64,000 nt of DNA from the NCBI RefSeq assembly GCF_016583745.1, contig NZ_NRRQ01000001.1, positions 1 through 64,000 of the forward strand, read 5' to 3'. The notes under the pieces were generated by a model. That model worked only from the letters and a program-made list of their open reading frames with translations, was not told where the DNA came from and made no database searches. The DNA comes from Chromatium okenii. Lineage in GTDB: Bacteria; Pseudomonadota; Gammaproteobacteria; Chromatiales; Chromatiaceae. Shown here piece by piece: positions 16,304-25,171 of this stretch (positions are counted from its first letter, which is position 1; each line of letters opens with the position of its first letter). The position numbers were made by a program, and so were the translations under genes.

Positions 16304-16580
16304 GTGAGTCAGTTTTGTGATTTTTAGGCGCTTTGGTGAAAATATCAGCTAACACTAATAAGGCAATTTTATGAAAGCCAACGGAAATACTATTTTGACC
16401 GTATGCCGGCAAGTCAGTAGGCTGCAATCCTGATATTACCGGCTTTTTCTGCTCTCGAAGTGTTGCTGCCCACCGCGTTTAACGCGGTTTTTTGTGTGGC
16501 CACAGTCGGAAGCGCCCCGCCGCCCAGACTTCATCTGCAAGCGGCATTCACCGCAGTGAACTGTGAGGAGATCGTGAATC
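16304..16580. other. gene-free region upstream of aprBA
   Basis: No gene is seen in these 277 bp. A hairpin CCGCG-TTTAA-CGCGG followed by TTTTTT (16473-16493) looks like a terminator pointing towards aprB; it could end a small RNA or act as an attenuator in the apr leader. The aprB ribosome-binding site GAGGAG is near 16564. Confidence 0.5.
16473..16493 (+). terminator. terminator-like hairpin in the apr leader
   Basis: Five-pair GC stem (CCGCG/CGCGG) with loop TTTAA, then six T. It lies about 90 bp before aprB on the same strand, with no gene between it and the groEL terminator. Confidence 0.55.
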
Positions 16581-17048
16581 ATGCCAACGTTTGTGCGTAC
16601 TGATAAGTGTGACGGCTGCAAGGGTCAGGACAAGACCGCTTGCATGTATATCTGCCCCCACGACCTGATGAAACTGGACCAAGATGGTTCAGACACCGGT
16701 CACGCGATGAAGGCTTATAACCAAGAGCCGGAGCAGTGCTGGGAATGTTATTCCTGCGTCAAGATTTGCCCGCAACAGGCAATCGAATGCCGTCATTACG
16801 CTGACGTGGTGCCAATGGGCGCTTCCGTGCAACCGCTGCGCGGCACCGATTCCATCATGTGGACGATCAAATTCCGCAACGGCAACATGAAGCGCTTCAA
16901 ATTCCCCATCCGCACCACCTCCGAAGGCTCGATTGATCCTTACGGCAACAAGCCAGCGGCTGACATCGCCAAAATCGGCGAGGCCGGTTTCTTCACCCTC
17001 GGCGGCGTTCAGAAAGCTGGCAATCCCAGCGAGCTGATCCGCAAATAA
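16581..17048 (+). CDS. aprB: adenylylsulfate reductase subunit beta
   Basis: This 155-aa iron-sulfur subunit of APS reductase carries two 4Fe-4S clusters. The cysteine sets are visible: CDGCKGQDKTACMYICP (residues 9-25) and CWECYSCVKICP (about 53-64). The C-terminal tail wraps around AprA. The enzyme interconverts APS with sulfite and AMP. In organisms of this kind it is expected to run in the oxidative direction, but direction cannot be read from this gene alone. It lies 38 bp before aprA in the classical aprBA order. Confidence 0.97.
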   Translation: MPTFVRTDKCDGCKGQDKTACMYICPHDLMKLDQDGSDTGHAMKAYNQEPEQCWECYSCVKICPQQAIECRHYADVVPMGASVQPLRGTDSIMWTIKFRNGNMKRFKFPIRTTSEGSIDPYGNKPAADIAKIGEAGFFTLGGVQKAGNPSELIRK

Positions 17049-17086
17049 TCGACATTCCTAACAATTACAGATTCGGGGTAGAAGAC

Positions 17087-19066
17087 ATGGCAGGAGAATT
17101 CGGTAAGCCGGAGATCGTCGAAGAAGAAGTAGACATCCTTCTGATTGGCGGTGGCATGGGCGCATGTGGCGCAGCATACGAAATCGGCCCTTGGTTGGAT
17201 GAAGCCAAGAAGCAAGGCATTGATCTGAAAGTCAAACTGGTAGACAAGGCGGCAATGGATCGCTCCGGCGCAGTGGCGCAGGGTCTGTCGGCGATCAACA
17301 CCTATTTGGGCGAGCAAGACCCCGCTGATTATGCGCGGATGGTTTCTAACGACCTGATGGGCATCACCCGCGACGATTTGGCTTATGACCTCGGTCGCCA
17401 TGTCGATGATTCGGTGCATCTGTTTGAAGAATGGGGTTTGCCGATTTGGAAGCAGCCCGGCGATGAAGGCAAGGCGTTGGTTGACGGCGGCAAGCCAGTT
17501 CGTTCCGGCAAGTGGCAGATTATGATCAACGGCGAGTCCTATAAATGGATCGTCGCTGAGGCCGCAAAAAAGGCGCTGGGCACCGACCGCATTCAAGAGC
17601 GCGTGTTCATCGTCAAGCTGGTGAATGATAAGAACGATAGCAACCGCATCGCGGGCGCAATTGGTTTCTCGGTGCGCGAGCACAAAGTGTTTGTTTACAA
17701 GTTCAAAGCCTGTCTGCTGGTCGCCGGCGGCTGCGTCAACATTTTCCGTCCGCGTTCCGTCGGTGAAGGCACCGGCCGCGCTTGGTATCCGGTCTGGAAT
17801 GCTGGCTCGACCTACGCGATGGCGGCTGAAGCTGGCGCGGAATTGACGATGATGGAAAACCGTTTCGTGCCCGCCCGTTTCAAAGACGGTTATGGCCCGG
17901 TCGGCGCATGGTTCCTGTTGTTCAAAGCCAAGGCCGTCAACGCCTTTGGTGAGGTCTACATGGACACCAACAAGGAGCTGCTCAACGATTATCCGCCCTA
18001 CGGTCAAGCGGCAGTGCCAGCCTCGTGCTTGCGCAACCATTTGATGATGAAAGAAATGCGCGAAGGTCGCGGCCCGATTTACATGGACACCGTGTCCGCG
18101 CTGGGCAAGTTGGCCGAGACGATGACGCCCAAGGAAATCAAGCACCTCGAAGCTGAGGCGTGGGAAGATTTTCTGGATATGTGTATCGGTCAAGCTGGCG
18201 TGTGGGCGGGTGAAAACATCGAACCGGAAAAGAAGAATTCCGAGCTGATGCCGACCGAACCCTACCTGCTCGGCTCACATTCCGGCTGCTGCGGCATCTG
18301 GGTCTCTGGCCCGACCGATGTGGGCGCACCGACTGCTGAAGAGCACGCCGACGCCGGCAAGATTCCCAGCCACCTGCCTTCCGGTTGGAACTGGGGTTAT
18401 CGCTCGATGACCACCGTCAAAGGGTTGTTCACTGCCGCTGATGGCGTGGGCGCATCCGGTCACAAATTCTCCTCCGGTTCCCATGCCGAAGGGCGTTTGG
18501 CTGCCAAGGCGATGGTGCAATTCTGCATGGATAACAAGGATCACCAGCCAGAACTGGCTGATTCGGTTGCGGATTTGGTCGATGAGATTTATCGCCCCGT
18601 GCGCAATTTCCTTGAAAGCAAGGATTACACCACTGCAATCGACGTGAATCCGAATTACATCACGCCGAAGATGCTGCAATTCCGGCTGCAAAAGGTCATG
18701 GATGAATACGTCGCTGGCGTTTCAACCATGTACCAGACCAACGCCAAGATGATGGAAGTGGCGGAGATGAAGCTGGAGATGCTCAAGGAAGATGCGCTGA
18801 AAATGCGGGCAAAAGACCTGCATGAATTGCTCCGCGCTTGGGAGAATTATCATCGGATTCTCACCGCTGAGGCGCACATGAAGCACATTCAATTCCGTGA
18901 AGAGAGCCGTTACCCCGGTTTCTATTATCGGATGGATTACAACTTCGTGGATGAGACCAATTGGAAGTGCTTCGTCAATTCGATTTATGACAAGACTACC
19001 AAGACGTGGAACTGCTTTAAGCGGGCACATGTTGACATCGTGGATAAGTCCAAGCTGTTTAAGTAA
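17087..19066 (+). CDS. aprA: adenylylsulfate reductase subunit alpha
   Basis: This 659-aa FAD-containing catalytic subunit of APS reductase is of normal length. The dinucleotide-binding motif LLIGGGMGACGAAYE lies at about residues 18-32, followed by family sequence such as DRSGAVAQGLSAINTY and the FAD-domain segment GASGHKFSSGSHAEGR. With AprB it interconverts sulfite and APS, a central step of sulfur-compound oxidation. No qmo, aprM or sat genes are adjacent in the window; the next gene is a convergent symporter. Confidence 0.98.
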   Translation: MAGEFGKPEIVEEEVDILLIGGGMGACGAAYEIGPWLDEAKKQGIDLKVKLVDKAAMDRSGAVAQGLSAINTYLGEQDPADYARMVSNDLMGITRDDLAYDLGRHVDDSVHLFEEWGLPIWKQPGDEGKALVDGGKPVRSGKWQIMINGESYKWIVAEAAKKALGTDRIQERVFIVKLVNDKNDSNRIAGAIGFSVREHKVFVYKFKACLLVAGGCVNIFRPRSVGEGTGRAWYPVWNAGSTYAMAAEAGAELTMMENRFVPARFKDGYGPVGAWFLLFKAKAVNAFGEVYMDTNKELLNDYPPYGQAAVPASCLRNHLMMKEMREGRGPIYMDTVSALGKLAETMTPKEIKHLEAEAWEDFLDMCIGQAGVWAGENIEPEKKNSELMPTEPYLLGSHSGCCGIWVSGPTDVGAPTAEEHADAGKIPSHLPSGWNWGYRSMTTVKGLFTAADGVGASGHKFSSGSHAEGRLAAKAMVQFCMDNKDHQPELADSVADLVDEIYRPVRNFLESKDYTTAIDVNPNYITPKMLQFRLQKVMDEYVAGVSTMYQTNAKMMEVAEMKLEMLKEDALKMRAKDLHELLRAWENYHRILTAEAHMKHIQFREESRYPGFYYRMDYNFVDETNWKCFVNSIYDKTTKTWNCFKRAHVDIVDKSKLFK

Positions 19067-19079
19067 ACCCGACGCAGTG

Positions 19080-19121
19080 AAGCGTCCGCTGCTGTTTGTT
19101 TTCATTTAGCAACGGACGCTT
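19080..19121 (+). other. 14-bp stem hairpin after aprA
   Basis: Arms AAGCGTCCGCTGCT (19080-19093) and AGCAACGGACGCTT (19108-19121) pair with one mismatch around a 14-base loop. No T-run follows, so it is probably an RNA-stabilising 3' structure rather than the terminator itself, which is the next hairpin. Confidence 0.65.
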
Positions 19122-19130
19122 GAAGTTATT

Positions 19131-19169
19131 AAAAAAGCTCAATTACGTTTTTAGTAATTGAGCTTTTTT
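19131..19169. terminator. bidirectional terminator between aprA and the symporter gene
   Basis: Perfect 16-bp stem AAAAAAGCTCAATTAC with its complement around a 7-base loop. It is flanked by A and T runs on both strands and so serves both convergent genes. The last codons and stop of the symporter gene (19143) lie inside it. Confidence 0.88.
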
Positions 19170-20510
19170 ATCGGCAGCAGCACTGAAATAGTCCCGCGTT
19201 AAACGGAATACGACTGGACTTAATAACAATAATGCGACCAAATTGGGGAGCGCCATCAGCGCATTCAGCGTATCGGCAACCAGCCAAATAAAATCGAGCT
19301 GCGCCATTGCCCCCACCGGAATCATCAGCACCCACACAATGCGAAAAGGCAGAATGATTTTCTCACCAAACAGATATTCTGCGCAGCGTTCACCATAAAC
19401 GCTCCAGCCGAGAATAGTGGTGTAAGCAAATAGAATTAAACCAATGGCGACGACGTAGCCACCGAGACCGGGCAAAGCGTGTTCAAAAGCAGCCGTAGAT
19501 AATGCCGCGCCGGTTAAACCCGATGTCCAAGTTCCAGATACGATAATCACTAATCCGGTAATGGTACAAATCACCAGCGTATCAATGAAGGTGCCAATCA
19601 TGGCGACCGTGCCCTGCGCCACCGGATCATTTGATTGTGCAGCAGCGTGAGCAATTGGCGCACTGCCCAAACCAGCTTCATTAGAAAAGACACCGCGAGC
19701 GACACCGAATTGAATTGCGGCGGCAATACTTGCACCTGCAAAACCACCAGCAGCGGCAGTGGGCGAAAAGGCTTGTTGAATAATCAATTGCAATGCTGGC
19801 ACAATTTGCTCGTATTGCAATGCTAAAATAATTAAGCCGCTGCACACATAAAACAATGCCATAAACGGCACTAAAGCGGCGGATACGGCACCAATGCGGC
19901 GAATACCGCCGAGCAATACCAAGCCAGCGAATACGGCCATGACGACGCCACTGATCCATAATGGAATGTTGAATGAACTCAACGCAGCATGAGCAACCGA
20001 ATTGGCTTGCACAGTATTGCCAATACCAAATCCGGCTAAAACTCCAAAAATGGCAAAGGCGCTGGCCATCCACAACCATTTTTTGCCCAGCCCTAATTTA
20101 ATATAATACATGGGGCCGCCGAGATGATTGCCATTGGCGTCAACTTCACGATAGTGCATTGCTAATACTGCTTCGGCGTATTTCGTTGCCATGCCCACTA
20201 ATGCAGTACACCACATCCAAAAAATCGCGCCCGGGCCGCCAAGAAATACCGCAGTAGCAACGCCAGCGATATTGCCCGTGCCGACGGTTGCGGATAATAC
20301 GGTCATTAAAGCGTGATACGGCGTGATGTCGCCTGCGCCTTGTTGTTGGCGTCCTTGCCACAACATCCGAAATCCTAATCCGAGTTTGAACAGCGGCATG
20401 AACCGCAAACCGAGCATTAAAAAAAAGCCGGTGCCGAGAATGAGCACCAACATTGGTGGCCCCCACACCCAGCCATTGACTAGCGTGACCCCCGCGGTGA
20501 TGTGTTCCAC
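19143..20510 (-). CDS. sodium:alanine symporter family protein (AGCS)
   Basis: This multi-pass inner-membrane transporter couples alanine or glycine uptake to sodium. Family sequence is clear: NGWVWGPPMLVLILGTGFF, SATVGTGNIAGVATA, GPGAIFWMWCTALVGMATKYAE. I prefer the GTG at 20510 (455 aa) because GGAG lies 7 bases upstream and homologues start near here; a TTG at 20549 would add 13 residues and lies close to a possible -10 box (TATAGT). It is convergent with aprBA and shares its terminator. Confidence 0.9.
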   Translation of the reverse strand: MEHITAGVTLVNGWVWGPPMLVLILGTGFFLMLGLRFMPLFKLGLGFRMLWQGRQQQGAGDITPYHALMTVLSATVGTGNIAGVATAVFLGGPGAIFWMWCTALVGMATKYAEAVLAMHYREVDANGNHLGGPMYYIKLGLGKKWLWMASAFAIFGVLAGFGIGNTVQANSVAHAALSSFNIPLWISGVVMAVFAGLVLLGGIRRIGAVSAALVPFMALFYVCSGLIILALQYEQIVPALQLIIQQAFSPTAAAGGFAGASIAAAIQFGVARGVFSNEAGLGSAPIAHAAAQSNDPVAQGTVAMIGTFIDTLVICTITGLVIIVSGTWTSGLTGAALSTAAFEHALPGLGGYVVAIGLILFAYTTILGWSVYGERCAEYLFGEKIILPFRIVWVLMIPVGAMAQLDFIWLVADTLNALMALPNLVALLLLSPVVFRLTRDYFSAAADKKAQLLKT

Positions 20511-20632
20511 AATTGATCTCCATACGTTGTTAATGATGAACTTGCGCAATCACTATACAAAAATGCTCGCATATTCGCTATTATTCTAGCGACACGACAC
20601 GCGGGACGTTTATTCACTCTCAGGAACCACTC

Positions 20633-21304
20633 ATGCAGTTATTGATTGATTTTTTGCCAGTCTTGTTATTTTTTGTGGTCTACAAATTTGCCGGCATCTA
20701 TGTGGCAACTGGAGTCGCCATTGCTGTTTCAGCGTTGCAAGTCGGCTGGAATTGGTGGCGACACCATCGCGTTGAGCCGCTGCAATTGGCGACGCTCGGT
20801 TTAATTGCCGTATTCGGTGGCTTGACGTTGGCGCTGCATGATCCGATTTTTGTGATGTGGAAACCAACTTTGGTGAATTGGTTATTTGCTGCTGTATTCT
20901 TGGGTAGTCATTGGGTTGGCGAGCGCAATTTAATTGAGCGGATGATGGGGCATAATGTCATGTTGCCGCCGCTCATTTGGGCGCGTTTGAATTTCAGTTG
21001 GGCAGCATTTTTCGTTTTTCTGGGATTAGCTAATCTGTTTGTGGTATACGTTTGGAGCGGGTTTTTTACTGCGCAACAAGCGTTAATTGCGGAAAGCGGT
21101 CAAACCGCACTTGATCTCACCGCTTGCGCAACCACGTTTAGCGGTCATTTGTTGACGTTGTGTGAAGAAGCGCAGGCGCGAGAGGCGATCTGGGTCAATT
21201 TCAAGCTGTTCGGTATGATGGGGCTGACGTTGTTATTTGTGATCGTGCAGGCGTTTTATCTGGTGCGTCACGCGCAAGAGCCAGCATCTAAAGAGGCTGA
21301 TTAA
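20633..21304 (+). CDS. yciB: YciB/IspZ family inner-membrane septation protein
   Basis: This 223-aa polytopic membrane protein is somewhat longer than the usual 180 aa because of an insert near residues 150-180 (GQTALDLTACATTFSGHL). It has family motifs LIDFLPVLLFFVVYK and RLNFSWAAFFVFLGLANL. YciB affects cell-envelope synthesis and septation in E. coli. AGGA lies 8 bases before the ATG. It overlaps nothing and is followed 3 bp later by yciI, a common pairing. Confidence 0.93.
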   Translation: MQLLIDFLPVLLFFVVYKFAGIYVATGVAIAVSALQVGWNWWRHHRVEPLQLATLGLIAVFGGLTLALHDPIFVMWKPTLVNWLFAAVFLGSHWVGERNLIERMMGHNVMLPPLIWARLNFSWAAFFVFLGLANLFVVYVWSGFFTAQQALIAESGQTALDLTACATTFSGHLLTLCEEAQAREAIWVNFKLFGMMGLTLLFVIVQAFYLVRHAQEPASKEAD

Positions 21305-21307
21305 ACA

Positions 21308-21610
21308 ATGCTTTATGCGATAATGGCGGTGGATTATCCCGACAGTTTGTCGTTGCGCCAGCAGGCACGACCTGCGCATCTGGCGCGGTTGCAAGCGTTA
21401 CAAACTGACGGGCGTTTGGTGCTTGCCGGACCGCATCCGGCGCTTGACAGCGCGGAGCCGGGAGCGGCGGGTTTTTCTGGGTCGCTGGTGGTGGCAGAAT
21501 TCCCCGAGCTTGCCGCAGCGCAAGCGTGGGCAGATGCCGATCCATATCAAGCGGCAGGTGTTTATCAACAGGTCACGGTTAAACCATTCAAACAGGTTTT
21601 TCCACAATGA
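21308..21610 (+). CDS. yciI: YciI-like protein
   Basis: This 100-aa protein has a ferredoxin-like alpha/beta fold and the usual YciI features: [26 protein letters not shown], and an [14 protein letters not shown] segment with the conserved Asp-Pro-Tyr. It starts 3 bp after yciB, so the two are co-transcribed. The exact reaction of the family is unknown. Confidence 0.93.
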   Translation: MLYAIMAVDYPDSLSLRQQARPAHLARLQALQTDGRLVLAGPHPALDSAEPGAAGFSGSLVVAEFPELAAAQAWADADPYQAAGVYQQVTVKPFKQVFPQ

Positions 21611-21662
21611 ATAAAGATGTCCTTTATTCGTTTTTATCATTCACTGTGTTAATGGAATTGCT

Positions 21663-22529
21663 ATGAAATTGTCACGTTTACCGCTGGTATTGTGTATTGC
21701 TTTGGCGGTTGGTAACGCTTGGGCGGAAGAGAAAAAAGAGAGCGATTCACCCGATACGCTGATTGCTACCGTGAATGGCACGCCGTATCAATTGGATGTG
21801 TTTCGCGTCTTTTATTTGTCGCGGGTACAACAGAATCAAGGCGAGAATACTCCCGCCATGCAGCAACAAGCCTTTGATGAATTCATGGGTTTAATTGTTG
21901 CCTCACAAGAAGGCGAACGGCGCAAGCTCGAAGCGGATCGCAATGTGATTGCGGCTCTGAAATTAGAGCGCATGAAGGTGTTGTCGAATGCAGCACTCGG
22001 CGCAATGGCACAGGAGATGAAAGTCACTGATGATGAACTCAAGGCTGCTTATGACAAGATCAAGGCGCAGGGCGGACGCACCGAATTTAAGGCGCGTCAC
22101 ATCTTGGTGAAGGATGAAGATGAGGCGAAAAAGCTGATTAAACAGCTTGATAAAGGCGCTGATTTCGCCGAGTTGGCGAAGAAACATTCCACCGGCCCCA
22201 CCGGCAAGGATGGCGGCGATCTCGGCTGGTTTGATCCCAAACAGATGGTTCCAGCTTTCGCCACTGCAATTGCTGATATGAAGCCGGGTAGCTATTCCAA
22301 GACGCCGGTGCAGACGCAATTTGGTTGGCATGTCATCAACTTACAGGAGACGCGCAAGGCTGAACCCCCGCCATTTGATGATGCCAAACCGCAGTTGACG
22401 GCTTTGGTGCAACGTCAGAAGTTGTCAGAAAAGATCGTGGAGATGCGCAATAACGCCAAGATTGATCTGAATGAGGCGATTGTGAAAATCACCCCGAATA
22501 AAGACGCGCCTGCGGTGAAAAAAGACTGA
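21663..22529 (+). CDS. periplasmic parvulin-type peptidyl-prolyl isomerase
   Basis: This 288-aa protein has a signal peptide (about residues 1-21, cut after AWA), an N-terminal SurA-like helical region and one parvulin domain at about 135-235: FKARHILVKDEDEAKKLI, GGDLGWFDPKQMVP, and QFGWHVINL. It would assist folding of exported proteins. Its place after yciB-yciI is common in proteobacteria. A Lys-rich tail ends the protein. Confidence 0.92.
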   Translation: MKLSRLPLVLCIALAVGNAWAEEKKESDSPDTLIATVNGTPYQLDVFRVFYLSRVQQNQGENTPAMQQQAFDEFMGLIVASQEGERRKLEADRNVIAALKLERMKVLSNAALGAMAQEMKVTDDELKAAYDKIKAQGGRTEFKARHILVKDEDEAKKLIKQLDKGADFAELAKKHSTGPTGKDGGDLGWFDPKQMVPAFATAIADMKPGSYSKTPVQTQFGWHVINLQETRKAEPPPFDDAKPQLTALVQRQKLSEKIVEMRNNAKIDLNEAIVKITPNKDAPAVKKD

Positions 22530-22555
22530 TTAGCGTCTTGTACTTTTCACTGCAT

Positions 22556-22590
22556 TCCCCGCAATGCTTTTGCATAAAGCAGCGCGGGGA
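22556..22590. terminator. possible terminator between convergent ppi and cvpA genes
   Basis: Seven-base GC arms TCCCCGC and GCGGGGA enclose a 21-base loop between two convergent genes. T-runs are weak on both strands. Confidence 0.35.
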
Positions 22591-22622
22591 TTTGCAGTGC
22601 GTTTGACCAGTAACTTATACAA

Positions 22623-23114
22623 TTAAATGCTTTTGATTTGATCACGCAGAGCGGCTGGTATTCGGGTTAATACCCATTGCGCTGCGGTATGAAAATGCGG
22701 AATAAGTCCAGACTCCTGCCACCAGCGCGTATTGGGAACTGGTGTTAATGCCACCAAAAAAACCACCATTCCGATCATCACTAAGCCGCGCCCCATTCCG
22801 AATAATAGCCCCAAACCACGATCAATCCGCGTTAAGCCGGTTTTTTGAATCCACGCCGTGATCATCGCGCTGCCGAGCGTGCCGATGATTAAACCAATAA
22901 AAAAAAGTCCCGCAAAAGCAATGGCGATGCGCACCGCAGGCTGCGCTACTTGCGTGGTTAAAAAGTCGGCAATGTCACGATGCAGCCACCACGCCAACGC
23001 TAACGCCATGATCCAAGTGCTAAAAGACAGCACTTCGCGTGCGGCACCTCGTATCCACCCGATCAGGGCGGAAATCACCACAATGACAATCACAGCAGCA
23101 TCAATCCACATCAT
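22623..23114 (-). CDS. cvpA: CvpA family membrane protein
   Basis: This 163-aa inner-membrane protein has about four membrane segments and the family pattern DAAVIVIVVISALIGWIRGA, AFAGLFFIGLIIG, and a GLGLLFGMGRG loop. CvpA is needed for colicin V production in E. coli and affects envelope homeostasis. The usual neighbour purF is not here; instead a SPOR protein gene lies 35 bp upstream on the same strand, another frequent partner (dedD-cvpA). Confidence 0.92.
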   Translation of the reverse strand: MMWIDAAVIVIVVISALIGWIRGAAREVLSFSTWIMALALAWWLHRDIADFLTTQVAQPAVRIAIAFAGLFFIGLIIGTLGSAMITAWIQKTGLTRIDRGLGLLFGMGRGLVMIGMVVFLVALTPVPNTRWWQESGLIPHFHTAAQWVLTRIPAALRDQIKSI

Positions 23115-23149
23115 TTTTTATTCACAACCTTTAACTTTTTAATTCTCAA

Positions 23150-23920
23150 TTAACGCCGATGAATCAAAGTATCTAACTTTTGTTGTTGGCGTAATCGCGC
23201 CGCTAAACGTTCTGCCGCTGCCCGATTCTTTTGCGGACCAACCCGCACGCGATAATAGTATTTTCCGCGCACTTCCGCCTTTTCTACAAAAGCAGTAAAG
23301 CCAGCTTTTTTCAGCTTATTTTGCAAATTCGCTGCCGTTTCTGCATTACCCAAACTGGCTACTTGAATCACCCACGAAGACTTTTTCTCCGTCTCTTTTT
23401 CTTTGGGTTCTTTAGGCGCTTGCGTTGGTTTAGATTTAGGCGTTGGCGGTTTAACATTAGCAACAATTGGCTTCGGTTTTGGCTTCGCAGTCGAGCGCGT
23501 TGGCGCGGAATACGGCGCTGAAGATGCCGACATCGGTGCCACCGTTTCAGCGCGGGACGTGGTTTCGCGCCGTCCGGGTGGCGGCGCAATATCCATATCT
23601 GGAATTGTTGCGCCCACATCAAGATTCAAATCAGGATCATCCGCTACTGATGACGCCATTCGCGTGGGCGTTTCCGGCTCTGGCAGCGCCTCCGTATTTA
23701 ATTCAGGTGTCGCTGTTTCCGTTGCCTCCGGTGTTGGTAAATCCGCAGCGGGTAAATCCGCAGTTAAACGGTCGTTTAATTCCGCATCTTCTAATAAACC
23801 ATTCGCCAACGGCGGCACCGGCGGTGGTGCGCGTTCTTCAAATAACATCGGCACAAATACGGCGGCCAGCGCCACGAGTGCGACCAATCCAACTAAGCGT
23901 TTTTTTGCACTGTCATTCAT
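23150..23920 (-). CDS. SPOR domain protein, DedD-like
   Basis: This 256-aa single-pass inner-membrane protein has a short cytoplasmic N-terminus, one membrane helix at residues 8-26, a Pro/Thr-rich periplasmic linker, a Lys/Pro stretch, and a C-terminal SPOR domain at about 177-256 (SWVIQVASLGNAETAANLQ..YYYRVRVGP). SPOR domains bind denuded peptidoglycan at the division septum. Domain order and the cvpA neighbour support DedD. Confidence 0.9.
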   Translation of the reverse strand: MNDSAKKRLVGLVALVALAAVFVPMLFEERAPPPVPPLANGLLEDAELNDRLTADLPAADLPTPEATETATPELNTEALPEPETPTRMASSVADDPDLNLDVGATIPDMDIAPPPGRRETTSRAETVAPMSASSAPYSAPTRSTAKPKPKPIVANVKPPTPKSKPTQAPKEPKEKETEKKSSWVIQVASLGNAETAANLQNKLKKAGFTAFVEKAEVRGKYYYRVRVGPQKNRAAAERLAARLRQQQKLDTLIHRR

Positions 23921-23981
23921 CGTTATTGACTCCGCTTGTGAGAGCAGTTGCGAATCATTGCTCGGACGCTTAAACAGTTAA

Positions 23982-24010
23982 AAAACGGCGAGTAATCGTC
24001 GCCGTTTGCA
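23982..24010 (-). terminator. terminator after crcB
   Basis: Hairpin with ACGGCGA/TCGCCGT arms followed on the minus strand by a T-run, just downstream of crcB. Confidence 0.7.
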
Positions 24011-24036
24011 TTGTTTTTTAACCTGCATATTGTCAA

Positions 24037-24423
24037 TTAACTACGCATGAGAATTGACGCCAACCACATGCCAATTGCGGTCATAGCAAGTGAGCCAGTT
24101 ACATGCGCCGCAATTGCGCCCATGCCCCATAAATAATCGCCTCGCGCCAGCAGCGTGACCACTTCCGCTGAAAACGTGGAAAACGTGGTTAAACCGCCGA
24201 GAAAACCGGTGATGATGAATAAGCGGATTTCAGGCGCAAACCCGGCGTGGCGGCTAAACCACGCAAGCGCAAATCCAATCAATAATCCGCCGATGACATT
24301 CGCACTGAGGGTGCCGAGCGGCAGCGTTGGGAATAGCGGATTAAGACGACTGCCGAGCCACCAGCGCAATAGCGCCCCTAAACCTGCGCCGATAAAAATA
24401 GAGAGTGCTGATAACGCCGTCAT
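24037..24423 (-). CDS. crcB: fluoride channel CrcB/Fluc
   Basis: This 128-aa four-helix membrane protein exports fluoride as a dual-topology dimer. The start ATG 24423 gives [20 protein letters not shown], the typical N-terminus; a longer frame overlapping hisE is spurious. Family motifs include [21 protein letters not shown] and [15 protein letters not shown]. It is the last gene of the his-crcB run, 8 bp after hisE. Confidence 0.95.
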   Translation of the reverse strand: MTALSALSIFIGAGLGALLRWWLGSRLNPLFPTLPLGTLSANVIGGLLIGFALAWFSRHAGFAPEIRLFIITGFLGGLTTFSTFSAEVVTLLARGDYLWGMGAIAAHVTGSLAMTAIGMWLASILMRS

Positions 24424-24431
24424 TGCTTTTT

Positions 24432-24749
24432 TTAGTCGCTGCGGCTGGCTTTTTCTTCTAAACCAGATAAACCAAAACGCCGTTCTAATTCTGCCAGCAC
24501 CTGCGCAGGTTGCAATTCCTGCTGCGCCAGTAAAACTAAAGTGTGAAACCACAAATCAGCAACTTCATAAATGATTTTATCGGCGTTGCCATCTTTTGCT
24601 GCCATTACCGTTTCCGTCGCTTCTTCGCCGATTTTTTTTAAGATCGCGTCTAAACCTTTGGCATACAGTTTGGCAACGTAAGAAGACGCCGGATCAGCGG
24701 TTTTGCGCAATTCCAATTGCGCTGCAAGTCGATCAAGAATGTCATTCAT
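24432..24749 (-). CDS. hisE: phosphoribosyl-ATP pyrophosphatase
   Basis: This 105-aa enzyme hydrolyses phosphoribosyl-ATP to phosphoribosyl-AMP, the second step of histidine synthesis. It has the MazG-like metal-binding motif [15 protein letters not shown] and [10 protein letters not shown]. It is a stand-alone HisE, separate from HisI, and lies 14 bp downstream of hisI. Confidence 0.96.
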   Translation of the reverse strand: MNDILDRLAAQLELRKTADPASSYVAKLYAKGLDAILKKIGEEATETVMAAKDGNADKIIYEVADLWFHTLVLLAQQELQPAQVLAELERRFGLSGLEEKASRSD

Positions 24750-24763
24750 AACAACATGTCGGG

Positions 24764-25171
24764 TTAATTAGTGGGAATGAGATTGTGATAAATAGTGGCG
24801 GGGTTTTTGAGTACCGGCGCGGTTTCCACCCACGCGCCGTTCGCGTCGAGCTGGCGGAAAAAACAATGATGGCGACCGGTGTGGCAAGCAATCCCGCCAA
24901 TTTGTTCCACCTCCAGCAAGATGACATCGGCGTCACAATCCAGCCGGATCGCCGCCACCAGTTGCTGATGACCGGACTCCTCGCCCTTGTGCCACAGGCG
25001 CTGGCGCGAGCGCGACCAGTACACCGCATGACCGCTCACCTGCGTCAATTGCAGCGCCTCCCGATTCATCCACGCCATCATCAACACCGTGCCGCTGCCG
25101 CGTTCCTGCGCAATCACCGGCACCAGCCCGTCAGCGTTCCACTGCACCGCGTCCAGCCAGTCATCCGTCAT
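24764..25171 (-). CDS. hisI: phosphoribosyl-AMP cyclohydrolase
   Basis: This 135-aa zinc/magnesium enzyme opens the adenine ring of phosphoribosyl-AMP (third step of histidine synthesis). It shows [40 protein letters not shown] and the Cys-His ligands [10 protein letters not shown]. Its ATG overlaps the hisA stop by 4 bp (ATGA), so the two are coupled; hisF, normally between them, is absent. Confidence 0.97.
   Translation of the reverse strand: MTDDWLDAVQWNADGLVPVIAQERGSGTVLMMAWMNREALQLTQVSGHAVYWSRSRQRLWHKGEESGHQQLVAAIRLDCDADVILLEVEQIGGIACHTGRHHCFFRQLDANGAWVETAPVLKNPATIYHNLIPTN

Noticed and set aside
17009-18193. 394-aa ORF antisense to aprA
   Set aside because: Shadow of aprA codon usage; no start signal.
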